64,000 nucleotides of DNA from the NCBI GenBank assembly GCA_947462335.1, contig OX381704.1:20600442-20664441 (forward strand), in the 5' to 3' direction. Below the pieces are notes generated by a model, which saw only the letters and a program-made list of their open reading frames with translations, did no database searches and had not been told where the DNA came from. The stretch is from Harmothoe impar. Taxonomy: Eukaryota; Annelida; Polychaeta; Phyllodocida; Polynoidae. Shown piece after piece: positions 53,070 to 64,000 of the stretch (positions are counted from its first letter, which is position 1; the number at the start of each line of letters is the position of its first letter). Made by a program: the position numbers and the translations under genes.

Positions 53070-55640
53070 TTACAAACTTGGACTGTAGCGTTTTATTTCA
53101 TCTGACTACATAATATTCAACACCAGTTATTTATATATATATACCTCACAGGAAAGCGGCCTACAAACCTTTTTGATATACCCCACTTCTTTTTTTCTAA
53201 ACGTCATCCACCCACATTCAGGTAACCTCTATGCACCATCGATGATTAATACGAGCGTACAATGTGACACTTACACTCGGCTATGTTGTAATTACTCCTT
53301 GTGGATTATAGTATTTATTTGTTATAGTGATCTATGGCTGACACGTTTGGAAACACCCCTACAATAATGATGGTGGCATTAATTACAAGGTATTAACGAA
53401 GAAACGTTAAACGTAGCCATTACAAGTAACAGTAACACAACTGGTGCCAAGTTTATGAGGCGTCTTCAGGAGTATATACATGTATAAGCATGTTTAAGAG
53501 ATGCATTGCTTTATTATCTAACCAATTACCTTATCAAAACCTTATTAAAACAGGACAATTTTAAACATTAAATCTGGACCTACAAAATAGATACCAACAA
53601 TATGATGTCGTATAATACAGTTATGAAAACATAGTTTCTCAAACGGAAAGGGGATGGAGCTATTTTCACCAAATCTCTCATTTTGTGCTGCAATATACAT
53701 GTTCAATATGTAAATTAAAGTCCTTTCTACAACACGAATATAAAAACGATATACCGGCATATCATAATCATAGCTCTTTGAATACCTCTTCAGTAATTGG
53801 ACCTACAAGATAAGGGGCGTGTACTGACGACATACTATTGGAACATCGCCAGGGTCTGGACGGATTCAATGACAGAAATTACATAATGGTCACATCATAT
53901 GGAAGAGGAAATGACAATTGGATGTGTTATACCATAATTGATGATTCTTTGCAGACGATCCAAGTATTTACCACTCACGACGTTTAGACAGACGTGTAGC
54001 TAGATAATATATAGTACAACATAGGACGGCCAGACATAATATTCTTATCTGTTATGCCAATCACTACATAAAGACCCACTGAGAAAGTCCAGAGGGCCAA
54101 GAAAGTTCAAGATCTGTTTCTGATTACATAGTCTGAAAATCTAGGGTTAGAATTACAGTATTTGAATTTATTGCCAAATCAACTCGTGAACTGTGGCTTT
54201 ATCTTATGGAGAAAATCTATTCTAAAATAGTATATAACCTCAAAATGGCCTAAATTATTTTCTTAGGAATTAGATAAGCATTTCTAGGGTTGGCTCTGTG
54301 TTGCTAGGTAGGGTCGTATAACCTGAAACACACCTTTATTTTCGTTTGGTCTAGTCAAAGTACATGTACACTTATAGCCTGACGTCAGTATTAATAAAAA
54401 CGATAAAATATCACTCGCTACCAGTATTGTAATGCATGTATGCACACACTAGAACTTATGTACATGCACACAATAAACCCCTCATGTCACCTCTGGACGC
54501 AGGGATCCCCTTCCAGAGTTAAATTCACCATGAGGGTTCCATTGTAGCACCCCCTGACATAAAGGCTGCAGCCACAGTCAAAGTACAAAGGGTTCTCACA
54601 TTAATTTGCTCTTCTACAACCCCAACTAGGCCTATATCAGCTGACATAAAGCCGAGTTCCATGTCTGGGTTCCATACTAGTCTTCACCATCACAGTGTCC
54701 ATGCAGTGCTGCGGCTCGTATTCCCTACACATACAAAGGGGCTACGGTGACAGCACACTTCGGAAATCCAGCCATTCTAGAGAAAATAAATATTGAAAGC
54801 CGATGTATTATTCCAAGTCCACCTGAGCATTCTTACAGAGGGACAGACTGTTGTCCACTGCTCTTTCGATGAAAAAGCATGGGGGCAGTTTTACATTTCT
54901 GGATACACTGATTCAGTCACCTAAAAGGATCCATTAATTACATTGCAGAATGTCCAGCACCAATGGAACATATTATTTGTCTAAATAGCGTACATTTAAT
55001 ATACATGATATAGGGCTGAATACTATAATGGCAAAGTGAGGTGTGTGATTCGGAAGTAAGTTTAAGTATCCTCTCTCAATGTGGTTCACAAAAGGAAATT
55101 GCGTTTAAAGCTGGCATAGGGAACATAAAAGAAAGTTCATCTATTGGCATGCATGTGCATAATTGCAATACTCTTGCGGTCAGATTCACTCGTTACTGAA
55201 ACAGAAGCCTTCATTTTGTTTCGTTAAAGTATATAGCAACATCTCTATAAATCGAAAGCTTATGATTTCTCACCAGACATTATCTGTATAGTTATTCCTT
55301 ACACATCGGTTATAACTTCATATTCATATACAGACCTCAATGACAAGGACTGCGGCCATGGATGGTGGTATGGGGTATTTGGGAACCCTTTAGGGGGGGT
55401 GGGAGAGAGCCCCCTGTGCACTCCTGTAATTCAAACAATAGAAATGAGCACTCCCTTAGCACATGAGGGGTAGCTGACCATCTCTTTACAAGGAGAAGTA
55501 TATCACATGCTAAATACACAAGGTACTGCTGCATGAAACCAATGTAATAAGTGTATAACAAACAGAACCTTTGCAGTCTCAGACTCCACCTGGTCCTGGA
55601 TTAAAAAAACTGATAAAGGGGTAGGTGTTAAGTGTGCTTT
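53070..55640. other. Intergenic, no gene recognised
   Basis: AT-rich. It contains a remnant of the Harbinger-type MITE near 54304-54350 and a T/A-rich stretch. No spliced coding signal was found. Confidence 0.45.
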
Positions 55641-55643
55641 ACC

Positions 55644-55651
55644 TATATAAG
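55644..55651 (+). promoter_or_regulatory. TATA box of the YENLP membrane-protein gene
   Basis: TATATAAG in a GC-richer context, expected to direct a start near 55675. A non-coding first exon then runs to 55932 (ATAACAG|GTGAGT), with an intron to the acceptor TTTTTTCAG at 56317. Confidence 0.7.
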
Positions 55652-56322
55652 CGGCCTTCCTGGTTGCTACAAATCAGCGCTACTTGAGTGGACACTTCAC
55701 CCGTGCTTATCGGGCTGCTGTGTCCCCTGCACTGAGATTGTAGCACACCTGACACCAGGACTGGACCTTGGCCACTGACCTCAGCCGATCAGGCCGCCTT
55801 ATCTCGTGTAATCTCGCCTCAGTCCTCGACCTTTCTCGTTGTGTCAGGTAGCCATCTTGCCTGGGTGTTGTTTTGATGTGGAGATCAGGGTGTGTACCTA
55901 CCTCCCGGGCAGGTAGTCCCGGCTTATAACAGGTGAGTTTTCTTTTCAAATACCCCTTCATATACTATTCATCCTAAAGATAAAGCTATTCTGATAACTG
56001 TTAAAAGTACTATGGCAGAATGAAAGCCTTCAGATCATAGTATAGTACACTCGATATCTGTAACAGGTTCATTGGCTTCCTCATTCCACACCAAACGGAC
56101 CTTTTTCAACCAAGTCTGGCTTGCTAACATTAATCACACATGCTTTACCTCGGACGGATGATTCACAAACCCTTTGGTTGTGATAACAAGAGATGTGATG
56201 AGGATATTTATAGATGAATACATGCATAAGCCACATATGTTCCCAATAAAAGGTTTTGCTATGTGTAACAGCACACTTTGAGATAACCTAATTGTAATTC
56301 ATAACCTCTTTTTTCAGATTGC

Positions 56323-56433
56323 ATGATGTTGATTGTTTACCAGGGCTTGGGACCCATCGGATTCTGGTTAAAGTCGGATACCCTTTATTGACACATGACT
56401 CCCAGGACATCCTCAAGATCACATATAAAATAA
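56323..56433 (+). promoter_or_regulatory. Two upstream ORFs in the 5' UTR
   Basis: ATG at 56323 opens 22 codons to TGA at 56389-56391. A second ATG at 56395 opens 12 codons to TAA at 56431-56433. Both precede the main ATG at 56440 and would reduce its translation unless scanning is leaky or ribosomes reinitiate. Confidence 0.65.
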
Positions 56434-56439
56434 GAGCCA

Positions 56440-59166
56440 ATGAACACCACCACTACAGCCCCACCCTTCATACCGTTCGCCAACTACCGTTTCACCCTGC
56501 TGGATGGAGCCGTGGTGGCGGCAGGACTGCTACAGGTCATTGTCTTCGTGCTGGCCATATTGGCTGCTATCGATCACATGACTAAGGAGGATCGTACTAA
56601 GAGACGTGGGACACAGCAGCATCGACCACCACAATGTGGTCCTACACAGGAGGAGGTGATCCTCTCCCCTGTAGAGGTAGTGCCTCACTCCCCTATAGAG
56701 GTAGCAGATGCACCTGGTACTGTCCCTGTAGAGGGCCTCCCGAGGCTTGCCATAGACACAGCAGGTGGCACCACCATACCTCAGTACATCCAAGGGGATA
56801 TCGACCACCATGTCATAGACACCACATTGGACAGCAGTGAAACTACAGAAGTCTTCTTTGGGGAACCTAGAATCCCTTCCTCTTATGTTGCTGCAAAGAA
56901 ACATGGCCATCTGTGTTTGAGTGCCGATGGAAGTACTTGGGCAGATATCATCTCAAACAATGGGGATTATGAAGATGACAATGTGTTTGTTGATCAGGTG
57001 AATTCCTCCCTTCAGGAGTCTACAATTCGACTCTCAACTTTCATGCCCACAGACAACACATCAGTAACAAGGGGAAGTCTCTTGGATCAACACGTGAACC
57101 CTGCGTTTGTGCCAGACGACAGGGAAAGCATTGACAGTGGTCGAAGCTCCAAGCACGAGTCAGAACTGTCTGGCTTCCGTCCCAAGGAACACATCCTCCT
57201 TGCCGACGTCCATAGGTATCAGGGTAACTCAGGTGTGCAACATGTGGAGCTGTCCGTTGATACTGGGCTCCCCGTCACTCCAGAAGACCTGCTCCCTACA
57301 ACTGGACAGTTACGAAGGAACAGCTCCGCCTACAAGTCAACTGTAAATAATCCTCCAGGAAGTTACTTTTTCCCTGACCGACAAAGCTTTACCAGTGGCT
57401 CAAGGACGTCTTCCATGAATGCTAGGTATATGGAAAGGAGGGCTTCTCAAAGTCACTCCCTAGGTAGCAGCTCATTCCGGTGGGTTGATATGGGGGAGGA
57501 CTTTCCGTATGGAAATGTGGTGGATGATTATGGAGGCACTGAAATGTGTGTTGACACTGGTCGCACGTTCGCAGAACAAAATCTTCATGATCAAATGATA
57601 AAAGCAAATTCAGATCCAATTCGGCACCAGACACACCATGAGGTGGTTTCTAATCCAACAAGGTCTGCGCAAATAAGACTTCAGGGGAATATCAATAGCG
57701 AAGGTGAATTCTCCGCTAAACCAGTTGATGACACTAGACATAGTGACCAAATAGAGCTGTCAAACTCTGACAGACAATCTAGAGCTGACAGACAATCTAG
57801 AGTGGAGGAGGTAGTCAATGTTCAGAATAGGTATCAACATGTCATGGACGGGAACTACAATAGTGGCAGGAATAGCAGTTTCAGGGGTGATACATCAAAA
57901 CAAGAACAATGTACACCTGACATGCCCCCTCCTACTGCTAAACAAGGGGAGCAAATTGGAGCATATGCTGTTACAAATTCTCCTTCTGAGCCATATGGGA
58001 CCCGTCCTGAGGTCAGGACCCGTGATAGTCTTGTCAGAACAAATAAAGCCAATGCGAGGCCCTTTGGAGAATCCTTACCATTACAGATCAGTAATGTAGT
58101 GGACTCAGGTGTTAGGCACTATGAAAATCTTCCACAAGGACACATAAATGTGACACATGGTACTGTTCCTACTTCCCCACAAACACACTATGAAGTCAAC
58201 ACCACAAATGCCTCATCTCCACAAATACGTCTTGTCCACATGGGCAGAGGCTTTGTCCTTCAAACATCAGAATCGACTGAAGCAAATGTCACACAGGATA
58301 CTAAGACAACCACAGCCAGGCCACCTGCAGACATCCCTCATAAGCAGAGCCATGTTCAAAGTAGTTCACCTATCCTGACACAACATGAAAACCTCCCTAA
58401 TACACGAGACAGTGTCCAAAGCAATATATCTGAATTTAGGCCATATGAAAACCTTCCTGACACACAAGGTGCTATCACTACTTATAGAAACGGTTCTATG
58501 CCCTATGGGAATGATCAGCAAGCAGACACTAGGTTCAAGGTAGATGATGTGAGTAGTTCAGGGCCTTATGAGACTCTTCCTGCACCCCGAGCTGGAGTAG
58601 GTAACCCTGGTGTTCAGATTCAGAACCAGGACCTCAAACGGAATGCTGGATCTGAACGGGGCAGCTACAGACAAGCCCTAGCTGGTAGATTTGAAGATAA
58701 AACAAGCAATAAAAAATACCGAACCAAATCAATTAGCAAAGCAAAAAGGGCTAAGGCATCCAAGCCACAGCCAGTAGGGAAGCACCCAAGGGAAAGTGCA
58801 AATAATACACAGCCTCAGGGTGAGGTAGGGAGGATGTCTAACATCCAGATCTACGAGAACCACATCCAGGTGAGAGCAGGCACAGCTGGGGGGTCAGAGT
58901 CTCACATGGGGCAGGGTGTACAGCTAAGGCGGCCTGAGGGGGCGGAGGGACACCAGCCCACACCGGCCTCATACCAGCCCAGACACACAGATGGGGTCAG
59001 GGAGCCTGACAGATCCATACCTCTGGTAGCAAAGGTGCAGAGGAGTAACACATTTACAAATTCACCTGGTTCTGGTCAGTTGCACGGCATGCCCAGAAGA
59101 CAGGGGGTTGATGTGCAGGTTAACAGTGTTATTGTAGCAAAAGGTGAGAAGGAGATTATGGTATAA
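56440..59166 (+). CDS. 908-aa single-pass membrane protein with Tyr-x-Asn tail motifs
   Basis: Not a family I recognise by name. Residues 1-18 are Thr-rich and lack a signal peptide. Residues about 19-44 (LLDGAVVAAGLLQVIVFVLA within) form one membrane helix, followed by a basic KEDRTKRR stop-transfer, so type III topology with an 860-residue cytoplasmic tail. The tail is disordered and hydrophilic, with Y-x-N motifs: YGNV, YENL (twice), YRNG, YGND and YENH, plus YETLP and a degenerate HENLP. Y-x-N is the known binding pattern of GRB2-type SH2 domains when phosphorylated. A Lys-rich patch lies near residues 755-785. The whole CDS is one exon; TAA lies in frame nine bases before the ATG, which fixes the start. 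AATAAA at 59415-59420. The scaffold role is inference. Confidence 0.8.
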   Translation: MNTTTTAPPFIPFANYRFTLLDGAVVAAGLLQVIVFVLAILAAIDHMTKEDRTKRRGTQQHRPPQCGPTQEEVILSPVEVVPHSPIEVADAPGTVPVEGLPRLAIDTAGGTTIPQYIQGDIDHHVIDTTLDSSETTEVFFGEPRIPSSYVAAKKHGHLCLSADGSTWADIISNNGDYEDDNVFVDQVNSSLQESTIRLSTFMPTDNTSVTRGSLLDQHVNPAFVPDDRESIDSGRSSKHESELSGFRPKEHILLADVHRYQGNSGVQHVELSVDTGLPVTPEDLLPTTGQLRRNSSAYKSTVNNPPGSYFFPDRQSFTSGSRTSSMNARYMERRASQSHSLGSSSFRWVDMGEDFPYGNVVDDYGGTEMCVDTGRTFAEQNLHDQMIKANSDPIRHQTHHEVVSNPTRSAQIRLQGNINSEGEFSAKPVDDTRHSDQIELSNSDRQSRADRQSRVEEVVNVQNRYQHVMDGNYNSGRNSSFRGDTSKQEQCTPDMPPPTAKQGEQIGAYAVTNSPSEPYGTRPEVRTRDSLVRTNKANARPFGESLPLQISNVVDSGVRHYENLPQGHINVTHGTVPTSPQTHYEVNTTNASSPQIRLVHMGRGFVLQTSESTEANVTQDTKTTTARPPADIPHKQSHVQSSSPILTQHENLPNTRDSVQSNISEFRPYENLPDTQGAITTYRNGSMPYGNDQQADTRFKVDDVSSSGPYETLPAPRAGVGNPGVQIQNQDLKRNAGSERGSYRQALAGRFEDKTSNKKYRTKSISKAKRAKASKPQPVGKHPRESANNTQPQGEVGRMSNIQIYENHIQVRAGTAGGSESHMGQGVQLRRPEGAEGHQPTPASYQPRHTDGVREPDRSIPLVAKVQRSNTFTNSPGSGQLHGMPRRQGVDVQVNSVIVAKGEKEIMV

Positions 59167-59414
59167 CCCAGGTCATATATGCATGATCATTTCGTTATTT
59201 TGGACGTTATCTTTGTAAAGGGAGAGTATCATTCATGATCAGAATGCTTTACAGCCCAGGGCCCTACTTAGCATGGGATCAGTATGGCCCGATTCTGTCA
59301 CAGATTATTGTTCTTTAACTATTTCTTTTCACATTAATTTTAAAGTTTGGTCTTCTAATTTGGTCCTGTATGTGATACTTTTTTCCATTAACATATATCG
59401 TTGCAATGATGGCA

Positions 59415-59420
59415 AATAAA
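59415..59420 (+). terminator. Polyadenylation signal of the YENLP gene
   Basis: AATAAA about 250 bases after the stop codon, followed by a T/G-rich stretch. Confidence 0.6.
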
Positions 59421-59424
59421 ATTT

Positions 59425-60300
59425 GGGAAATTTGTAACCATTCACTCGTTCACTTATTTGATGTAAGTATACCATTACAACACTTTGAATAGTTATGGCA
59501 CTTGCCACCAGAGGGTGGGGAGGTGCTTGGATAGTGGACACAGGAGCAGCCACCCTCTGAGTTTCAGGTCTCAGAGAAGGAAATGCTTCTACTATATACT
59601 TCAATATAGCGGAAAACCCAATAACTGCAACCAGGACATTTACAATTTCTGAAAATCACCATTGACCTGAAAGATACATCCTTTCTTCAAAACATTTCCC
59701 ACAAAAATTAGCTACTGACCACGGAAAATCAGAACACTGGTCTGTATTGGAAAACCACCTGAATTTCGCCTGAATTTGCACTGAATAAATTGCATTTTCA
59801 CTGATTCCCAATCTAGCCTTTGAAAAAAATGGAAACTCACTGAGAATCCCTTTCCTATTATTTGATTGGAATTGGCAGACATTCAGCAGCATGTGTGTAG
59901 GTTTTCATAATATTGGCATCATTTCCAAATTATTTATGGACCATTCAGTGCTCCTGCAGTATTCACTTCTGACCAGAATCGTATATGACTCTCAGTTTTC
60001 TGTGGGATTACCCTCTATGAGACCATCAGGGAGGCAGACTCACCCACAGCGATGTAGCACCATCTGGTGGTTAAACCGAGAACTTTCAACTACATTTTTA
60101 TACAGAAACGCTGAGGGTTAGTCAAAACAAGAATATTTCTTAAAGGAAATTCATTAAACCAGACATATTGACGGAATGTACATGGTGAAAGGCTGGTAAT
60201 AAACCTATACGTTACTCCATTTACTCTATCATCGATTATATGATCGCTGTAGAAATTCTTCCCATCAATTCTCTTAGGCGACATTCTGAGGCTAGTCTAT
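59425..60300. other. Intergenic, no gene recognised
   Basis: GCCACCAGAGGGTGGG at 59504-59519 resembles a CTCF core. No coding exon was seen. Confidence 0.4.
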
Positions 60301-60311
60301 TGCTTAAGCGC

Positions 60312-60503
60312 TGATTCCACTGCCGTCACCTGACGGATCCGTCGGCATTTCGTCAATTTTTTTGGACGGAAGTGCGACGGACGGGGCAGTGGAAGCAGGT
60401 TTCACCCGTCGACGGGAGGTAAAAACGTCGACGGATCCAGCATTTTTGCTTCCACTGATCCGTCCGTCGACGGATCCGTCGACGGACGGATCAGTGGAAG
60501 CAA
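60312..60503. repeat. Nested palindromes with a 58-bp perfect inverted repeat
   Basis: 60446-60503 reads the same on both strands: 29-base arms from TTGCTTCCACTGATC to the centre CGGATCCG. Around it are further inverted copies of TTCCACTG / CAGTGGAA (60314-60321, 60388-60395) and of GACGGATCCGTC. CAGTGG...CCACTG ends suggest hAT-type MITEs nested or tandem at one site, about 270 bases before the next gene's ATG. Confidence 0.85.
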
Positions 60504-60550
60504 TAAAAAGGGCGATCCGTCCGTCAGCGGGAGACATATTTGGACAATAA

Positions 60551-60690
60551 TGGACGGAAATGCTCGACGGATCAAATATTAAAAATTTTTAATATTTCAT
60601 TCCGTCGGATTATGCACATGAAACCGTCGACGGATAGTTTTGTTGCACCTTCTCGCCACCTTGCGGAAAACACGGGAAGCTGTAGTGTCC
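60551..60690. repeat. Dispersed repeat, copy A (promoter/5' UTR side)
   Basis: Shares TGGACGGAAATG, ATTATGCACATGAAACCGTC and TTGCACCTTCTCGCCACCTT with the copy at 62462-62590, in the same orientation. It ends less than 90 bases before the MADF gene's ATG and may supply part of its promoter. Confidence 0.75.
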
Positions 60691-60771
60691 GATTGAAACG
60701 GAAGGTGGCGCGACGGAATGTCGTTTTCTGATCATGTGATCCCTTCTTCCGGCCGTACAAAGCTGTTCAAA

Positions 60772-63700
60772 ATGGCGACACGCACAACTCTGAAGCGCGG
60801 TGCAAAAACCCAAACAAAGGCTCCAGTACCCAAAATAAAGCCGGAAGAAGTTGGGAAACCTGCTCCCGAAACGACAGAAGACACCGAGACAGCGCAGGCA
60901 GCAGAAAAGAGGAAGACTGGTCCCCGGAGGCGCCGAAGGAGAGCGGTTCAAAACACGTCGACGGTGAATGATTCAAATGTATCTGACACTGATGCTACCG
61001 GCACCAATGCGCCACTGTCAAGCAAGACGCTCGGGGTCAAAAGGGGGCGGGGTAAGACGGAAAAGTCAAAACCTGATGTTACGTCTACCTCACCGGATCG
61101 GGCAGAAATCGCTGTTGCACATATGCCAACCAACACACAGCAAGAAAGAGACCTGAAGCAAAAGATCTACTCTATACTGAAGAAAGGCGCAGAAAAAGAA
61201 CAGGCAATTTTAAGGTACTGTTACTTTGTATTATATGACATACTGATCTTTTTCTTTAGTCCCCCCCCCCCCCAAAACTGGTGTTTCCCCCCCCCCCCCC
61301 CGCTCCAGCGGTCCAAATGTCCCCCCCCCCCAAAATACACCACCCCCCCTGTTGTTATGAAATGAGCACTCCCTAAATTAAAAATGTGGGCCTTTTTTGT
61401 ACTAAATTTATTTTTAATTCTGACATTGGGTATGCTACCGGAAAAAAATGTTTATTTAAGGTATAATATGTTATTTAAAATTAAGTTTTATTTTTTGCTT
61501 GACAGGGGAGAAACTGTGTCCTTCAATGCACAGGATGAGGCAGCCGCGTCCAACATCTTGGATTCAGAGGATGAGCCCGACGAGAAGGAACATGGTAAAG
61601 GTGTTAAGACAATGGACGGAATGGGTGATTTCACAGCACTGACACCTGCAGCCCAGGCCCTACTGGACGCTGCAGAGGGAGATCAGGATGAGGAAGACGA
61701 GCCCCTCAATTTGACTAAAGGTAAAAATGTTAAAATCATTTGTCATGTAGGAAAAGTGTTCTGTAAAATGAAGTTATATGGTTTCATACATCATTGTACA
61801 TTTCTGTCTGACACAGGAACATTGGGTGCAAAAAATTAATACTGTCATGTGCAGGTGCAGAACATAACCGTCATCATCATGTACCAAAATGTTGTCTTTT
61901 AAGATTAAAAAAACCTTTCAAAATTAACCCTTTAAGGGCAGCATAGTGTATCAACCCCGTACGGTAGACATGATGCATGAATACATCACTGACCACTTAC
62001 TCACCAGGTACTACATGTAAAATTCGTTCAATTGCAGGAGACATGCAGATGATAGTGGAGGACACAAGCATATTTGATGATCCTACTAAATCGAACGACG
62101 ATTATTGGGAAGAGGACACCACCAGAGAAAAAGTTCTGTGTGAGCTGTGGGAAGAGACAGACGTCCTGTATGACAGCAGCAAAAGAGGCCACATGACTGA
62201 GGACAGGAATACCATATTGAAGAGATTTGCAACCATACTACGTGTCCCACGTAAGTATGCATTGAAAGGCATAAACAGATATCTAATTTATTCTTTTAAA
62301 ATATGTTTAACTGTGATTAAATCAGTTTTTTTTTTAAACTTTTCAGTACCGGTATTGTACAGGCGTTATGCTATTTCCATGGAAATGAGGAAAACTATAT
62401 AGTGTAATATATTTCTACCTTGGGGGAGGGGGGAGGGGGGGGGAAAGGTTGATCCCACATGTACGGAAATGGTGGACGGATTCAACAGCAAAAAGTTTTG
62501 ATTTCTCATTCCGTCACATCATGCACATGAAACCGTCCGCGGATTGTCTGCTTGCACCTTCTCGCCACCTGCCGGAAAATATAGGGCGCTCTACAAATTT
62601 CACCCATTTTTAGTAACAAGCCCACCTTAATGTAATAAAATAATTAAAAAAATTATGTGAAATATTTCGTGCTTGATTTTCAGCCAAAGTGATAGCTGAC
62701 AAGATGGCATCCATCAGGAACATGTATCAGCGGCTACATAGGCAGGCGAAAAGTGGATCAGAACCTGAAGGGAAAACCGTCCGGCAGAAAGAGGTGCTGC
62801 GTTTAGCCTACTTTTTACGCCAGCACATCACTACAAATGACCATTTGACGTGTTACAAACGTGTCAGTCCAAGAAACAAGTCAACCCCGAGAAAGAGAGT
62901 TCTACCTGAGGTAATTAATTTGGGAATTTATTTGTTCCTTTATATCAACAGCAGGACACACATACTTTTCTTAAGTATTCGCTACATGGAATAATAATTA
63001 AAAAATTTAAGAAATAAAAGTAGTGGAGCATACCATGATGCATCTGTAGGCTACAGTAAAATGTAATAAAACTGACATATATTTTAATACAGGATAAAAG
63101 AGAAAACATGATTGGATGACTGAAAAATGCATTTTCAACAGTATCAGACTGTGTGTCAATTAACCTTTCAGTTCTATTATGCTATTCAAAATACAAATTT
63201 AAATCACTGTAACCCCACTGTAAAAAAGATAAATTTCTTTGTACTGTCTGCTATATACAACATGAACTCATGTATTTTGTCACAGGTGACGGAAACTGAT
63301 GTAGAAAACGCCATCGATTTGTCACAGATATCAGATCGTAGCCTAACACCTATGAAGGCGTGCCAACTTACAGAATCAGAACAGGGAGAAAAGGAGAATT
63401 CAGACGGAACGGAGATGGAGGAAAGTGAGGTGATAGTCAACAACAAACAGTTCAGCCGGAATGCTAGGTTGAAAGATGCTTCCTGTGTCAAGGCCTCAGT
63501 CAAAAGGTCTTTAAGGCTGGATGATCCTGTGAATGAGACCTCCACTCCCAATAAAACAGCAAAGAAAACTGCCAGAGCAGATTTAATTAAGAAGTCAGCC
63601 GTTATTTCAGCAGCCTCCACACCAAAACCAGCAGCGGCAAATAAAACATTAAAAAAAGCCCCTGTTGCTAAATCTGTGCCTCACACCAAACCTGCTCTGT

Positions 63701-64000
63701 CTAAAACGTCAGGCAGCGTGACAGCAGAGGACAGGAAGAGGATGGCCAACTCTACCAAATCCAACTCGACAGTGAGTGAAGCGTCCAGTTTTAATTTCAC
63801 CACTGCCGCACAGCGTCGGGCAGCAATGGATAAGGACTGGAACAAGAACACCAGCAGATATGATACTACGGTAGAGGAGAGTGACTGGTACGCCCGCCAG
63901 GGGCCTAGTGACCGGAAGAAGAAGGAGGAGGTCAAGAAAAAAACAGAAAAGGACAAGCAGACGGATATGGCAGCCATTATGGTTGAAAGAAATGAGCAGA
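60772..64000 (+). CDS. MADF-domain nuclear protein, 5' part, runs off the window
   Basis: Exons 60772-61214, 61506-61720, 62038-62250, 62684-62910 and 63286 onward. Phases 2, 1, 1, 0 agree and all junctions are GT/AG. 604 residues are visible. I start at the ATG in a strong context (tcaaaATGGC); an in-frame ATG at 60718 would add 18 residues. Exon 1: Lys/Arg-rich with PRRRRRR as a nuclear signal. Exon 2: acidic, LNLTK end. Exons 3-4 make a MADF (Myb/SANT-like) helix-turn-helix fold: EKVLCELWEETDVLYD, RFATILRVP-PKVIADKM, SIRNMYQRLHRQ, VLRLAYFLRQHI. Exon 5: Lys/Ser/Thr/Ala-rich, histone-tail-like. MADF proteins bind DNA or chromatin partners; the target is unknown. Confidence 0.8.
61926..62010. 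repeat. Fragment of the TTTAAGGG MITE family in MADF intron 2
   Basis: AACCCTTTAAGGGCAGCATA followed by ACATGATGCATGAATACATC and TTACTCACCAGG, as in the copies at 35795-40162. Confidence 0.6.
62462..62590. repeat. Dispersed repeat, copy B, in MADF intron 3
   Basis: Counterpart of 60551-60690: TACGGAAATGGTGGACGGAT, CATGCACATGAAACCGTC, TTGCACCTTCTCGCCACCTG. Confidence 0.75.

Noticed and set aside
56530..56910. 126-codon minus-strand frame opposite the membrane-protein gene
   Set aside because: Antisense shadow of the large coding exon; no splice or start evidence.

Overview
The window is animal nuclear DNA. It has spliced genes with canonical GT/AG junctions and polypyrimidine tracts, long introns, AATAAA signals, a TATA-box promoter, CpG-poor AT-rich spacers, and a very high density of short inverted-repeat transposons and microsatellites. 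Nothing fixes the species. The compact gene families (a melatonin-type O-methyltransferase, a MADF-domain protein) and the TE-rich, polymorphic look suggest a marine invertebrate such as a cephalochordate or a lophotrochozoan; this is inference only.

Four protein-coding genes of the host can be supported. (1) 769-15202, minus strand: a complete seven-exon ASMT-like (acetylserotonin O-methyltransferase family) gene of 359 codons whose exon phases all agree. (2) 34757-52737, plus strand: a gene with one exon at 34757-35380 and, after a 14.75 kb intron, a large last exon at 50131-52737. The join creates a LURAP1/FAM89-like helical motif and leads into a long disordered tail. (3) About 55675-59420, plus strand: a TATA promoter, a non-coding first exon and one large coding exon for a 908-aa single-pass membrane protein whose tail carries several Tyr-x-Asn (YENLP-type) motifs. 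(4) 60772 to beyond the end, plus strand: a five-exon 5' part of a nuclear, basic, MADF (Myb/SANT-like) domain protein, cut by the window edge.

The most striking object is a 9,689-bp mobile element at 4252-13940 inside the second intron of the ASMT-like gene. It has near-perfect long terminal inverted repeats (134 identical bases, then about 200 bp of similarity), AG...CT ends and a perfect 6-bp target duplication (AAGGCT). These are the structural hallmarks of Polinton/Maverick elements, but I see no polymerase, integrase, ATPase, protease or capsid gene. Instead it carries a 117-aa internally duplicated helical protein, a 467-aa alanine-rich protein with 12 LDTYD repeats, a threefold tandem repeat each with the same 50-codon reading frame, a cluster of RNA-like hairpins, and terminal arrays packed with octamer, E-box, CCAAT and GC-box-like motifs. 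The element is itself inserted in a smaller hAT-like MITE.

Region by region: 1-15202 is the ASMT-like gene and its nested insertions, including a 420-bp Harbinger-type MITE in intron 1. 15203-34756 has no convincing gene; it holds a 1-kb recent tandem duplication, several foldback or palindromic elements and two clusters of a degenerate TATCTGTATCAA-like motif. 35381-50130 is the long intron, with five copies of one 250-bp MITE family, a MITE nested in a foldback element, and a tRNA-derived repeat cluster. 52738-64000 holds the two downstream genes, with a 58-bp perfect palindrome just upstream of the MADF gene.
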